Shown: in pieces, positions 1-6,907 of the stretch
Layout of the letters: every line of letters begins with the position of its first letter
Position numbering within the stretch: position 1 is the stretch's first letter
Origin: Paracoccaceae bacterium
Lineage (GTDB): Bacteria > Pseudomonadota > Alphaproteobacteria > Rhodobacterales > Rhodobacteraceae
Assembly (NCBI GenBank): GCA_020852535.1
Contig: JADZAO010000009.1
Location: 1 to 8,597, forward strand
DNA length: 8,597 nucleotides
Reading direction: 5' to 3'
The notes under the pieces: generated by a model
Database searches by the model: none
Told to the model about the DNA's origin: nothing
Seen by the model: only the letters and a program-made list of their open reading frames with translations
Translations under genes and position numbers: made by a program

Positions 1-317
1 CCAACCGTAACTTGATGCGCGATGCAACTTTAGAAGAACTACCGCCCGATGTGATCAAGACAGCTTTCACGATGAAAGAGGGTGAAGTAACTACGCTGAA
101 CCTGACTGCTTTCGTCGGACTGATCCGACTGGATAAGATCACTCCTGCCGCCACTAAAGGAAAGGATGCCGATGTGCTGCGTGACACCATCGCGCTCGAA
201 GCTCGCACTGACATCTCTCAGGACGCCTTTACCCTCTTCTCTGATGCGCTGGAACTAGAAGCGGGGGTTGAACTAGACCAAGCTACGATTGACGCCTTGA
301 ATGCCCAACTAAAGTAA
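1..317 (+). CDS. C-terminal end of a SurA/PpiD-like peptidyl-prolyl cis-trans isomerase (5' truncated by window)
   Basis: The reading frame is open from base 3 to the TAA at 315-317, so this is the tail of a longer gene that begins before the window; the in-frame TTG/ATG at 12-17 is not a credible start. The visible part, about 104 residues, has the feel of the C-terminal region of PpiD/SurA-type parvulin foldases of Rhodobacterales: an 'AFTMKEGEV' segment (the 'F-M-x-x-GEV' turn of parvulin-like domains), a strand 'FVGLIRLDKITPA', then a helical tail ending 'IDQATIDALNAQLK'. Such proteins are usually anchored in the inner membrane and help fold exported proteins. The anchor and main isomerase domain lie outside the window, so the exact subfamily rests on this tail plus its position directly before trpE, a neighbour arrangement I recall from this order. 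It ends 11 bases before trpE, so read-through from here into trpE is likely. Confidence 0.7.
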   Translation, partial: NRNLMRDATLEELPPDVIKTAFTMKEGEVTTLNLTAFVGLIRLDKITPAATKGKDADVLRDTIALEARTDISQDAFTLFSDALELEAGVELDQATIDALNAQLK

Positions 318-328
318 GACCACACCGC

Positions 329-1837
329 ATGAAACTCAGCCCTAGTTTTGACGAGTTCAAACGCGGTTGGACTGCAGGTTGTAATCAAGTGGTATATGTA
401 CGTTTGGCAGCCGATCTCGACACGCCAGTTTCGTTAATGCTGAAATTAGCTGAGGCACGAACTGATACCTTTATGCTGGAAAGCGTGACGGGAGGTGAGG
501 TGCGTGGGCGGTATTCGGTCGTCGGCATGAAGCCAGACCTGATCTGGCAGTGTTATGGTACGCAAAGCCGCATCAATCGTCAGGCACTCTTCAACCTCAA
601 GGCCTTTAAGGCGCTGGATGGTGCGCCGCTCGAGACGCTGCGAGCCTTGATCACGGAAAGCCGAATCGACATGCCCAAAGGATTGCCACCCATCGCTGCG
701 GGGCTCTTTGGATACCTTGGCTACGATATGATCCGCTTGGTAGAAAACCTACCCAAAGTGAACCCAGACCCGCTTGGCCTACCCGATGCGGTATTAATGC
801 GCCCCTCGGTGGTGGCGGTGCTCGACGGGGTAAAAGGCGAGGTGACCATCGTAGCCCCTGTATGGACGGGATCGGGCCTGACTGCACGTGCTGCCTATGC
901 ACAAGCTACCGAACGGATAATAGATGCGCGGCGCGACCTTGACCGCCCACAACCCGCACAGCGCGATCTAGGCGAAACCTATCCGGTGAACGAAGCAAAT
1001 TCGAATTTCACATATGAAGGCTACAAAGCCGCCGTCGAACGCGCCAAAGATTACATCCGCTCGGGTGACATCTTTCAGGTCGTGCCCAGCCAACGCTGGG
1101 CGCAACGCTTCGAACTGCCACCTTTTGCGCTCTATCGCTCGCTTCGTCGGACCAATCCGTCACCGTTCATGTTTTTCTTCAACTTCGGTGGTTTTCAAGT
1201 CATCGGTGCCAGCCCCGAAATCCTTGTACGCCTGCGCGATGGCGAAGTGACAGTGCGTCCAATCGCGGGCACCCGCAAGCGCGGAGCAACGCCGGAAGAA
1301 GATAAGGCGCTGGAGCTTGATCTACTAGCCGACAAAAAAGAACTAGACGAACATCTTATGTTACTGGACCTTGGACGCAACGATGTCGGACGAGTGGCAA
1401 AACTCGGCACCGTACATCCAACCGAAAAGTTTATCATCGAACGCTATAGCCACGTAATGCACATTGTGTCGAATGTGGTGGGAGAAATTGCTGAGGGAGA
1501 AGATGCGCTTTCGGCTTTGCTGGCGGGCCTGCCAGCGGGCACGGTTTCCGGTGCACCTAAGGTGCGGGCGATGGAAATCATCGATGAGCTCGAACCCGAA
1601 AAGCGCGGTATCTATGGTGGTGGACTGGGTTATTTTGCCGCGAATGGTGAAATGGATTTCTGCATCGCGTTACGTACAGCAATTCTTAAAGACAAAACGC
1701 TTTACATTCAGGCGGGCGGTGGTGTGGTCTATGACAGCGATCCCGAAGCAGAATATCAAGAAACAGTAAACAAATCTAATGCCTTGCGCCGCGCCGCTGA
1801 GGATGCGGGCATGTTCACCCATCGTTCAAACAGCTAG
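329..1837 (+). CDS. trpE: Anthranilate synthase component I (TrpE)
   Basis: TrpE, 502 residues, a normal length. It converts chorismate to anthranilate using ammonia supplied by TrpG, the first committed step of tryptophan synthesis, in the cytoplasm. The N-terminal domain (about 20-180) carries 'FMLES' at 48-52, the tryptophan feedback-binding motif, and 'GRYSVVG' at 60-66. The chorismate-binding domain (about 225-490) is complete: 'GDIFQVVPSQRW' (246-257), 'GASPEIL' (293-299), 'PIAGTRKRG' (311-319), 'LLDLGRNDVGRV' (345-356), 'LPAGTVSGAPK' (401-411) and 'GGGVVYDSDPEAEY' (463-476). The feedback motif is intact, so tryptophan inhibition is expected. The ATG at 329 gives the usual N-terminus but has only a weak ribosome-binding sequence. 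The 11-base spacing to the isomerase gene upstream suggests co-transcription. No leader peptide or attenuator is visible before it. trpG is a separate gene downstream rather than fused, unlike in Rhizobiales. Confidence 0.97.
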   Translation: MKLSPSFDEFKRGWTAGCNQVVYVRLAADLDTPVSLMLKLAEARTDTFMLESVTGGEVRGRYSVVGMKPDLIWQCYGTQSRINRQALFNLKAFKALDGAPLETLRALITESRIDMPKGLPPIAAGLFGYLGYDMIRLVENLPKVNPDPLGLPDAVLMRPSVVAVLDGVKGEVTIVAPVWTGSGLTARAAYAQATERIIDARRDLDRPQPAQRDLGETYPVNEANSNFTYEGYKAAVERAKDYIRSGDIFQVVPSQRWAQRFELPPFALYRSLRRTNPSPFMFFFNFGGFQVIGASPEILVRLRDGEVTVRPIAGTRKRGATPEEDKALELDLLADKKELDEHLMLLDLGRNDVGRVAKLGTVHPTEKFIIERYSHVMHIVSNVVGEIAEGEDALSALLAGLPAGTVSGAPKVRAMEIIDELEPEKRGIYGGGLGYFAANGEMDFCIALRTAILKDKTLYIQAGGGVVYDSDPEAEYQETVNKSNALRRAAEDAGMFTHRSNS

Positions 1838-2042
1838 GATTGCGCTTGGTGTAACTAAGTGCAGTTCATCCTTTACGAGTAGCAGCCCAGACCAATCTTG
1901 TAACGAAGCCCCCGGATCACACCACGCTTCCCGTCATAACGGGCCCGTTTTGGACAGTTCATAACCTTGACGCCCCGCTTTTGCTCTGCCCATGTTATAA
2001 CCTGACACGTCTCGCTCTTCACCCCAATCCGGCAAGGTTTGC
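1838..2042. other. trpE-trpG intergenic stretch, no intact gene
   Basis: No convincing reading frame exists here: all three forward frames are broken by stops or are compositionally random. In Rhodobacter-type genomes I recall a divergent polysaccharide deacetylase gene (yibQ) between trpE and trpG. If the ancestor had it, almost all of it has been lost, and I could not align what remains to that family. The only structure I see is a perfect 12-base palindrome, AACGGGCCCGTT, at 1938-1949 followed by two more T residues. It leaves no proper loop for a terminator stem. A TTGACG (1967-1972) and a TATAAC (1996-2001) are 23 bases apart, too far for a normal promoter. How trpG is transcribed (from upstream or from a promoter here) is therefore undecided. 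Confidence 0.5.
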
Positions 2043-2639
2043 ATGATGATTATTCTCATCGATAACTATGACAGTTTTACTTATAATCTAGTTCATTATC
2101 TGGGTGAGATGGGTGCAAATATAATCGTGAAGCGCAATGACGCAATTGATGTGCAGACGGTGACAGACTTGAAACCGCAGGCAATCGTGCTATCGCCAGG
2201 ACCCTGCGATCCCGATCAGGCTGGAATTTGTCTGCCTTTAACGCTTGCCGCTTTTGAGGCACGAATCCCCCTTTTGGGTGTCTGCCTCGGTCACCAGACT
2301 ATCGGTCAAGCCTTTGGTGGCAACGTAGTGTGCTGCCACGAAATCGTGCACGGCAAGATGGGCACAATACACCACACCGGCAAAGGTCTGTTCCGCGACC
2401 TACCCTCGCCGTTTCAGGCCACACGCTATCATTCGCTGATTGTTGACCGTACCACCCTGCCCGACTGTCTGGAAGTGACTGCATGGTTGGATGATGGCAC
2501 GATCATGGGACTGCGTCATAAGTCGGCTCTAATCGAAGGGGTACAGTTTCACCCCGAAAGCATCGCCTCGGAACACGGCCATCAGTTATTGCACAATTTC
2601 CTAACTGAAGCGAAAGCCGTGACAATGGTGCACGCATGA
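2043..2639 (+). CDS. trpG: Anthranilate synthase component II, glutamine amidotransferase (TrpG)
   Basis: TrpG, 198 residues, a full-length class I glutamine amidotransferase. It hydrolyses glutamine and channels ammonia to TrpE. The start region 'LIDNYDSFTYNLV' (5-17) is the typical N-terminus of TrpG/PabA. The 'LSPGPCDPDQAG' loop (50-61) follows, then the nucleophile elbow 'GVCLGHQ' (79-85) with catalytic Cys81, and the His170/Glu172 pair in 'GVQFHPES' (166-173). 'HGK' at 103-105 and 'RYHSLIV' at 128-134 are also family signatures. Two ATG codons lie in tandem (2043 and 2046). An AAGG at 2034-2037 is 5 bases before the first and 8 before the second, so either may be used and the second is better spaced. 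Many bacteria share this subunit with p-aminobenzoate synthesis, which the sequence cannot settle. Its last codons overlap trpD. Confidence 0.96.
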   Translation: MMIILIDNYDSFTYNLVHYLGEMGANIIVKRNDAIDVQTVTDLKPQAIVLSPGPCDPDQAGICLPLTLAAFEARIPLLGVCLGHQTIGQAFGGNVVCCHEIVHGKMGTIHHTGKGLFRDLPSPFQATRYHSLIVDRTTLPDCLEVTAWLDDGTIMGLRHKSALIEGVQFHPESIASEHGHQLLHNFLTEAKAVTMVHA

Positions 2640-3652
2640 GCAATATCCTTCGCCCACTAATCGGCCTTGCCGCCGAACGCCCGTTAACCAGTGACGAGGC
2701 CAAGCACGCTTTTGAAGCGCTCTTCAACGGCGAGGGTACGCCCGCGCAAATGGGTGGTTTTCTAATGGCGCTGCGCACGCGTGGCGAGACAGTTGAGGAA
2801 TATACCGCCGCCGCTACGGTGATGCGATCAAAGTGCCACAAGGTTCGCGCTCCGGCAGGGGCGATAGATATTGTCGGCACCGGAGGGGACGGTAAAAGCA
2901 CGTTGAATATTTCAACCGCAACCGCCTTCGTGGTAGCAGCGGCGGGCGTGGCCGTGGCCAAGCACGGAAATCGCAATCTATCATCCCAATCCGGTTCGGC
3001 CGATGCGCTAACCGAAATGGGCCTGAACGTGATAATCGGCCCTGATGTAGTCGAACGCTGCCTGTCTGAAGTCGGAATCGGCTTCATGATGGCACCGATG
3101 CATCACCCTGCCATGCGCCATGTCAGCCCCATTCGCGCCGAACTTGGCACGCGCACGATCTTTAACATCCTAGGTCCGCTAACCAACCCTGCAAAAGTAA
3201 CACGCCAGTTGACCGGCACCTTTTCCGATCGCCTAATCCGCCCGATGGCAGAAACCCTCCTGAAACTCGGTAGCCAAAAGGCATGGCTGGTACATGGAGG
3301 CGATGGCACGGACGAAATTTCGATCGCCGCCCGCACCAAAGTTTGCGCCGTCGAAGGCGGATTCATCCACGAATTCGAAATCAGTCCCGAAGATGCAGGT
3401 CTACCTTACCACCCGTTTGAATCGATTCTAGGCGGAACACCCGCCGAGAATGCGAAAGCACTCCGTGCTTTGCTTAGTGGCGCGCCCGGAGCTTACCGCG
3501 ATGCGGTATTATTAAACTCAGCCGCAGCTCTGGTCGTGGCCGAGAAATGTTCAACACTCACCGAAGGCGTTGATCTTGCGCGTCAAGCAATCGACACAAA
3601 TGCTGCCCACGCCAAGCTCGAAGCCCTTGCCCGTATCACACAAGCTGCGTGA
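2636..3652 (+). CDS. trpD: Anthranilate phosphoribosyltransferase (TrpD)
   Basis: TrpD, 338 residues, normal length. It transfers phosphoribose from PRPP to anthranilate, the second step of the pathway. The helical N-terminal domain (about 1-70) contains 'GEGTPAQMGGFLMALRTRGE' (32-51). The PRPP-binding signature 'GTGGDGKSTLNIST' is at 81-94, and 'KHGNRNLSSQSGSADAL' at 109-125 forms the anthranilate/PRPP site. 'RTIFNILGPLTNPA' and 'VHGGDGTDEIS' follow in the expected order, the latter holding the conserved D-E pair for magnesium. The start ATG overlaps the trpG stop as ATGA (2636-2639), a typical translational-coupling junction. There are 37 bases between its stop and the TrpC start. All expected key residues I can place are present. 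Confidence 0.97.
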   Translation: MSNILRPLIGLAAERPLTSDEAKHAFEALFNGEGTPAQMGGFLMALRTRGETVEEYTAAATVMRSKCHKVRAPAGAIDIVGTGGDGKSTLNISTATAFVVAAAGVAVAKHGNRNLSSQSGSADALTEMGLNVIIGPDVVERCLSEVGIGFMMAPMHHPAMRHVSPIRAELGTRTIFNILGPLTNPAKVTRQLTGTFSDRLIRPMAETLLKLGSQKAWLVHGGDGTDEISIAARTKVCAVEGGFIHEFEISPEDAGLPYHPFESILGGTPAENAKALRALLSGAPGAYRDAVLLNSAAALVVAEKCSTLTEGVDLARQAIDTNAAHAKLEALARITQAA

Positions 3653-3689
3653 TCTCAACTTAAGGGCCAAAGCGGCCAGACAGAACCAA

Positions 3690-4502
3690 ATGACCACGAT
3701 CCTAGACCACATCAAAACCTATAAGCTGAAAGAAGTTGTCGCCCGCAAGGCCGTGCGTCCACTTCATGATCTGGAAAAGACTGCCAATGCTGCCCCCACG
3801 CCCCGCGGCTTTGCCCGCGCACTGCACGAAGCCAACACAACTGGCTACGGGCTAATTGCAGAGATTAAAAAAGCCTCGCCCTCAAAAGGACTGATCCGCC
3901 TAGATTTTGACCCACCCGCCCTAGCCCGAGCCTATGAGGCGGGAGGAGCGACCTGCCTTTCGGTACTAACCGACACCCCCTCATTCCAAGGAGCAGATGA
4001 GTTTTTGGAGCAATGCAGTAAAGCAACATCCCTACCCTGCCTACGCAAAGATTTCATCTATGACCCTTATCAAATCATCGAAGCCCGTAGTCTACATGCC
4101 GATTGTATCCTGCTGATCATGGCTTTCCTCTCTGACAGTCAAGCCAAAGAACTGGAAACGGTAGCTCTAGAATGGAAAATGGACGTGCTAATCGAAGTAC
4201 ATAACCGGGTCGAACTGGAACGAGCGACCAAACTGAAAAGTGAGCTGATCGGAATCAACAACCGTAACCTGCACACATTCGAAGTAACGCTAGATACTAC
4301 CCGCGACCTCGCCCGACGCGTGCCCGAAGACCGGCTGATCATTTCAGAAAGCGGGCTTTACACGTCCGCCGACCTTGCCGACATGGCTCGTTATGGCGCC
4401 CGCAGCTTCCTCATAGGAGAAAGCCTGATGCGACAAAAAGATGTGGAAGCGGCAACCCGTGCCATCCTTGCCGATCCCCTTAAATCACAGGACAGCATAT
4501 GA
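3690..4502 (+). CDS. trpC: Indole-3-glycerol phosphate synthase (TrpC)
   Basis: TrpC, 270 residues from the ATG at 3690. An in-frame ATG at 3570 would add 40 residues overlapping trpD that do not resemble the family, whereas 'MTTILDHIKTYKLKEV' is the typical N-terminus; the ribosome-binding site before 3690 is weak. The enzyme closes the indole ring of CdRP to give indole-glycerol phosphate. It is a TIM barrel with catalytic residues matching known IGPS enzymes: Glu58 and Lys60 in 'AEIKKASPSKG' (57-67), Lys120 in 'LRKDFIYDPYQI' (118-129), Glu169 in 'LIEVHN', Asn190 in 'GINNRNL' (188-194) and Ser221 in 'ISESG' (218-222). It is a stand-alone TrpC with no TrpF domain fused. Eleven of its 34 leucines use CTA, strikingly high. 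The stop overlaps moaC as ATGA. Confidence 0.97.
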   Translation: MTTILDHIKTYKLKEVVARKAVRPLHDLEKTANAAPTPRGFARALHEANTTGYGLIAEIKKASPSKGLIRLDFDPPALARAYEAGGATCLSVLTDTPSFQGADEFLEQCSKATSLPCLRKDFIYDPYQIIEARSLHADCILLIMAFLSDSQAKELETVALEWKMDVLIEVHNRVELERATKLKSELIGINNRNLHTFEVTLDTTRDLARRVPEDRLIISESGLYTSADLADMARYGARSFLIGESLMRQKDVEAATRAILADPLKSQDSI

Positions 4503-4972
4503 GCCTAACACATTTCGACAAAAGCGGGCATGCGCATATGGTCGACGTATCTGAAAAACCCGTCACCGCCCGTATCGCCATTGCACGCGGCTCGGTAATA
4601 ATGAAGGGCGAGACACTGACCATGATCAGCGAAAGACGAGCTAAGAAAGGAGACGTCCTGGCTGTGGCCCGTCTAGCAGGTATCATGGCCGCGAAGAAAA
4701 CTGCCGACCTTATTCCGCTGTGTCATCCGCTACCGATCACAAAAATAGCACTCGACTTGACCCCAGATCCGGCGCTTCCTGGTATCGTGATCGAAGCCAC
4801 GGTCAAGACTACCGGACAAACCGGCGTCGAGATGGAAGCGCTGACTGCCGTGTCGGTAGCCTGCCTGACGATCTATGACATGCTCAAGGCGGTTGAAAAA
4901 TCAATGCGGATAAACGACATCCGTCTGATCCTAAAAGACGGCGGAAAATCAGATCGTTATGAGGCGAAATAA
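4499..4972 (+). CDS. moaC: Cyclic pyranopterin monophosphate synthase (MoaC)
   Basis: MoaC, 157 residues, normal length. It converts the MoaA product (3',8-cyclo-7,8-dihydro-GTP) to cyclic pyranopterin monophosphate, an early step of molybdenum cofactor synthesis. Signatures present are 'HMVDVSEK' (13-20), 'KKGDVLAVARLAGIMAAK' (49-66), 'LIPLCHPL' (71-78, with His76), 'TGVEMEALTAVSVA' (108-121, Glu111 and Glu113) and 'TIYDMLKAVEK' (124-134, Asp127 and Lys130). These cover the active-site residues known from the E. coli enzyme. The C-terminal 'KDGGKSDRYEAK' is also typical. The ATG overlaps the trpC stop (ATGA, 4499-4502) and the TAA overlaps the moeA start (TAATG, 4970-4974), so it is translationally linked to both neighbours. 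moaA, moaB, moaD and moaE are not in the window. Confidence 0.97.
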   Translation: MSLTHFDKSGHAHMVDVSEKPVTARIAIARGSVIMKGETLTMISERRAKKGDVLAVARLAGIMAAKKTADLIPLCHPLPITKIALDLTPDPALPGIVIEATVKTTGQTGVEMEALTAVSVACLTIYDMLKAVEKSMRINDIRLILKDGGKSDRYEAK

Positions 4973-6135
4973 TGATCTCTGTCGAAGACGCCCTAAACCG
5001 TTGTTTAGCGCTCGTCTCGCCGCTGGGCACGGAAACCGTGCCATTGCGCCATGCTGCGGGGCGGCGCATGACTATACATGCAACTGCCCGCCGTGACCAA
5101 CCGCCCTTTGCCGCATCGGCGATGGATGGTTATGCGGTGCAGTGCGATCCGGTGACAGGCGAGAGCTTTTCTGTGATTGGCGAAGCGAAAGCAGGACGTG
5201 CCTTTCGCGGGACAATCTCTGCACATCAAGCCGTTCGCATCTTCACCGGTGCTCCGGTGCCAGAGGGGGCAACCCGCGTAATCATACAAGAAGACGTGAC
5301 CCGCACGGGTGACATCATCCGTATCGGTACAAACCTTGATGATGGCACGAACATCCGCCCTAAGGGGCAAGATTTCAGTGTGGGCTACAGCTTGTCACCG
5401 CGCATCTTGCGTCCAAAAGATCTAGCGCTGTTGGCCGCGATGAACATTTCTGAGGTCACCGTTAGCTGTCGCCCTATCGTGGCGCTAATCGCCACAGGAG
5501 ACGAATTAGTAATGCCCGGAGAAGAACCGGGTCCTGACCAGATCATCGCCTCAAGCATCTTTGCACTGGCCGCGATGATCGAGGCTGCGGGTGGCGAGGC
5601 GCGTATCTTGCCAATCGCTCAAGACACGGAAGAAGAATTACTTGCAATTTTGTCGATGACAGAAGGCTGCAGCCTTATCGTAACGATCGGTGGCGTTTCG
5701 GTGGGGGACCATGATCTTGTCGGTCGTGTTGCCGAAACTATGGGAATGGAGCGGTCCTTCTACAAAATTGCCATGCGTCCTGGAAAACCATTGATGGCTG
5801 GACGGTTGCACAAGTTGCCAATGCTTGGCCTGCCAGGTAATCCAGTATCTTCCATCGTATGCGGCCATTTATTCTTGCTACCGATGCTGCGTGCTATGCT
5901 AGGAGAAGCATCCGTTCCGCCCATCTCACGCGCCACTCTAACAGTCGATCTACCCGCCAACGGTCCCCGCGCGCATTACATGCGAGCAAAGCTAAACGCT
6001 ACAGGCATCGCCCCATTCGACCGTCAGGACAGCGCCCTTATCTCTATTCTGACGGAGGCCAACGCACTGTTGATACGTCCGGTTTTGGACGGACCGGTTA
6101 CGGCAGGAACCGAAGTGAATTATATTGAGATATGA
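4972..6135 (+). CDS. moeA: Molybdopterin molybdenumtransferase (MoeA)
   Basis: MoeA, 387 residues, slightly on the short side for the family but complete. It inserts molybdate into adenylylated molybdopterin, the late step of cofactor synthesis. Recognisable elements in order: 'PPFAASAMDGYAV' (44-56), 'RIFTGAPVPEGA' (89-100), 'IIQEDV' (104-109), 'IRPKGQDF' (128-135), 'IATGDEL' (173-179), 'GGVSVGDHDLVG' (240-251), 'MRPGKPLMAG' (268-277) and 'GLPGNPVSS' (286-294). The GG-x-SVGDxD motif has Val where Ala is more usual, a conservative change outside the charged residues. Domain IV (about 315-387) closes the protein. The ATG shares one base with the moaC stop. No terminator is evident after the TGA; an 82-base gap with the lexA promoter follows. 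Confidence 0.96.
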   Translation: MISVEDALNRCLALVSPLGTETVPLRHAAGRRMTIHATARRDQPPFAASAMDGYAVQCDPVTGESFSVIGEAKAGRAFRGTISAHQAVRIFTGAPVPEGATRVIIQEDVTRTGDIIRIGTNLDDGTNIRPKGQDFSVGYSLSPRILRPKDLALLAAMNISEVTVSCRPIVALIATGDELVMPGEEPGPDQIIASSIFALAAMIEAAGGEARILPIAQDTEEELLAILSMTEGCSLIVTIGGVSVGDHDLVGRVAETMGMERSFYKIAMRPGKPLMAGRLHKLPMLGLPGNPVSSIVCGHLFLLPMLRAMLGEASVPPISRATLTVDLPANGPRAHYMRAKLNATGIAPFDRQDSALISILTEANALLIRPVLDGPVTAGTEVNYIEI

Positions 6136-6155
6136 TAGATTGATCCGTTTCGATC

Positions 6156-6161
6156 TTGACA
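6156..6161 (+). promoter_or_regulatory. Probable lexA promoter -35 element (TTGACA)
   Basis: A perfect TTGACA lies 56 bases before the lexA ATG in the moeA-lexA gap. No strong -10 is present at the ideal 17-base distance (AAGAAC at 6179-6184); GAACAT at 6181-6186 is the nearest weak candidate with a 19-base spacer. A strong -35 with a weak -10 is common in Rhodobacterales promoters. The LexA box falls in the spacer and -10 region, as expected for repression. Confidence 0.6.
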
Positions 6162-6169
6162 CAAAACAA

Positions 6170-6184
6170 GAACAGTGAAAGAAC
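6170..6184 (+). promoter_or_regulatory. LexA operator (SOS box), GAAC-N7-GAAC
   Basis: GAAC at 6170-6173 and GAAC at 6181-6184 are separated by exactly seven bases. This is the direct-repeat SOS box of alphaproteobacterial LexA (GTTC-N7-GTTC on the other strand), unlike the palindromic E. coli box. It lies 33 bases before the lexA start and overlaps the likely promoter spacer and -10, so the site predicts negative autoregulation of lexA and induction after DNA damage. Confidence 0.85.
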
Positions 6185-6208
6185 ATAGGGAAAACATCTT
6201 TAGGCTAG

Positions 6209-6223
6209 GTTCGCAACATGTTG
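6209..6223 (+). promoter_or_regulatory. Possible second LexA box over the lexA start (GTTC-N7-GTTG)
   Basis: GTTC at 6209-6212 and GTTG at 6220-6223 are seven bases apart, one mismatch from the alphaproteobacterial consensus. The site covers the lexA ATG at 6218. It also contains a perfect 10-base palindrome, CAACATGTTG (6214-6223). As a single near-match it could be chance, but its position beside a perfect box makes a weaker second operator plausible. Confidence 0.4.
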
Positions 6224-6907
6224 ACACACAAACAGCTTAAATTACTTAATTTTATTAAGATCAGCACCGATCGTGATGGCGTCCCCCCCTCATTCGACGA
6301 AATGAAGGATGCGCTTAATCTGAAATCCAAATCCGGTATCCACCGCTTAATCACGGCGCTGGAAGAACGAGGATTCATTCGCCGCCTTGCACACCGAGCT
6401 CGCGCGTTAGAAATAATAAAACTTCCCGAAATAATTGAAAAACCTTCTTTTACGCCACGTGTCATTAATGGTTCTAAGACTGACACGCCCAAGAATGCGC
6501 TACCCGTGATAGCGACGCTAGATGCTATTGAACTGCCCGTCATGGGGCGGATCGCTGCGGGCGTGCCGATCGAAGCAATTGCCGAGATCTCGCATCAGAT
6601 CGCAGTTCCGGGATCGATGCTGTCAGGGCGTAGCCATCACTACGCGCTTGAGGTCAAAGGTGACTCGATGATCGAAGCGGGAATAAACGATGGCGATATC
6701 GTGGTAATCAGGGAACAATCAACTGCAGACAATGGCGATATCGTCGTAGCCTTGGTGGAAGAGCAGGAAGCGACGCTGAAACGCTTCCGCCGCAAAGACG
6801 GGATAATCGCGCTGGAAGCGGCGAACCCCGCCTATGAGACGCGCCTATTCCCAGACCATGCCGTGCGCGTGCAGGGACGTCTGGTCGGCCTGATCCGCAC
6901 CTACTAG
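6218..6907 (+). CDS. lexA: LexA, SOS-response transcriptional repressor
   Basis: LexA, 229 residues, usual length for alphaproteobacterial LexA. It represses DNA-damage genes and cleaves itself when stimulated by RecA filaments. The N-terminal winged-helix DNA-binding domain (about 1-66) begins 'MLTHKQLKLLNFI' and contains 'GVPPSFDEMKDALNLKSKSG' (21-40), with the recognition helix at 'KSGIHRLITALEERGFI'. A variable linker spans about 67-104. The C-terminal peptidase domain has the self-cleavage site Ala114-Gly115 in 'GRIAAGVP' (110-117), nucleophile Ser150 in 'VKGDSMIEAGI' (147-157) and general base Lys188 in 'EATLKRF' (184-190), so autocleavage should be intact. The gene has its own promoter region and a perfect LexA box upstream, indicating autoregulation independent of the trp-moa cluster. 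The linker region is richer in A+T than its neighbours. Confidence 0.97.
   Translation: MLTHKQLKLLNFIKISTDRDGVPPSFDEMKDALNLKSKSGIHRLITALEERGFIRRLAHRARALEIIKLPEIIEKPSFTPRVINGSKTDTPKNALPVIATLDAIELPVMGRIAAGVPIEAIAEISHQIAVPGSMLSGRSHHYALEVKGDSMIEAGINDGDIVVIREQSTADNGDIVVALVEEQEATLKRFRRKDGIIALEAANPAYETRLFPDHAVRVQGRLVGLIRTY

Noticed and set aside
1779..1964. 61-residue plus-strand frame running from the trpE end into the gap
   Set aside because: It begins inside trpE in the wrong frame, has no ribosome-binding site, and its sequence is compositionally random.
1967..2001. TTGACG ... TATAAC as a trpG promoter
   Set aside because: The spacer is 23 bases, far from the usual 16-18, and there is no better pairing nearby.
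2503..3087. 194-residue open frame on the minus strand across trpG/trpD
   Set aside because: It is antisense to the intact trpG end and trpD start, and its Ser/Ala/Pro-rich composition is typical of a shadow frame.
3570..3689. Upstream in-frame start that would lengthen TrpC by 40 residues
   Set aside because: The extension overlaps trpD in another frame and does not resemble TrpC; the ATG at 3690 gives the family N-terminus.
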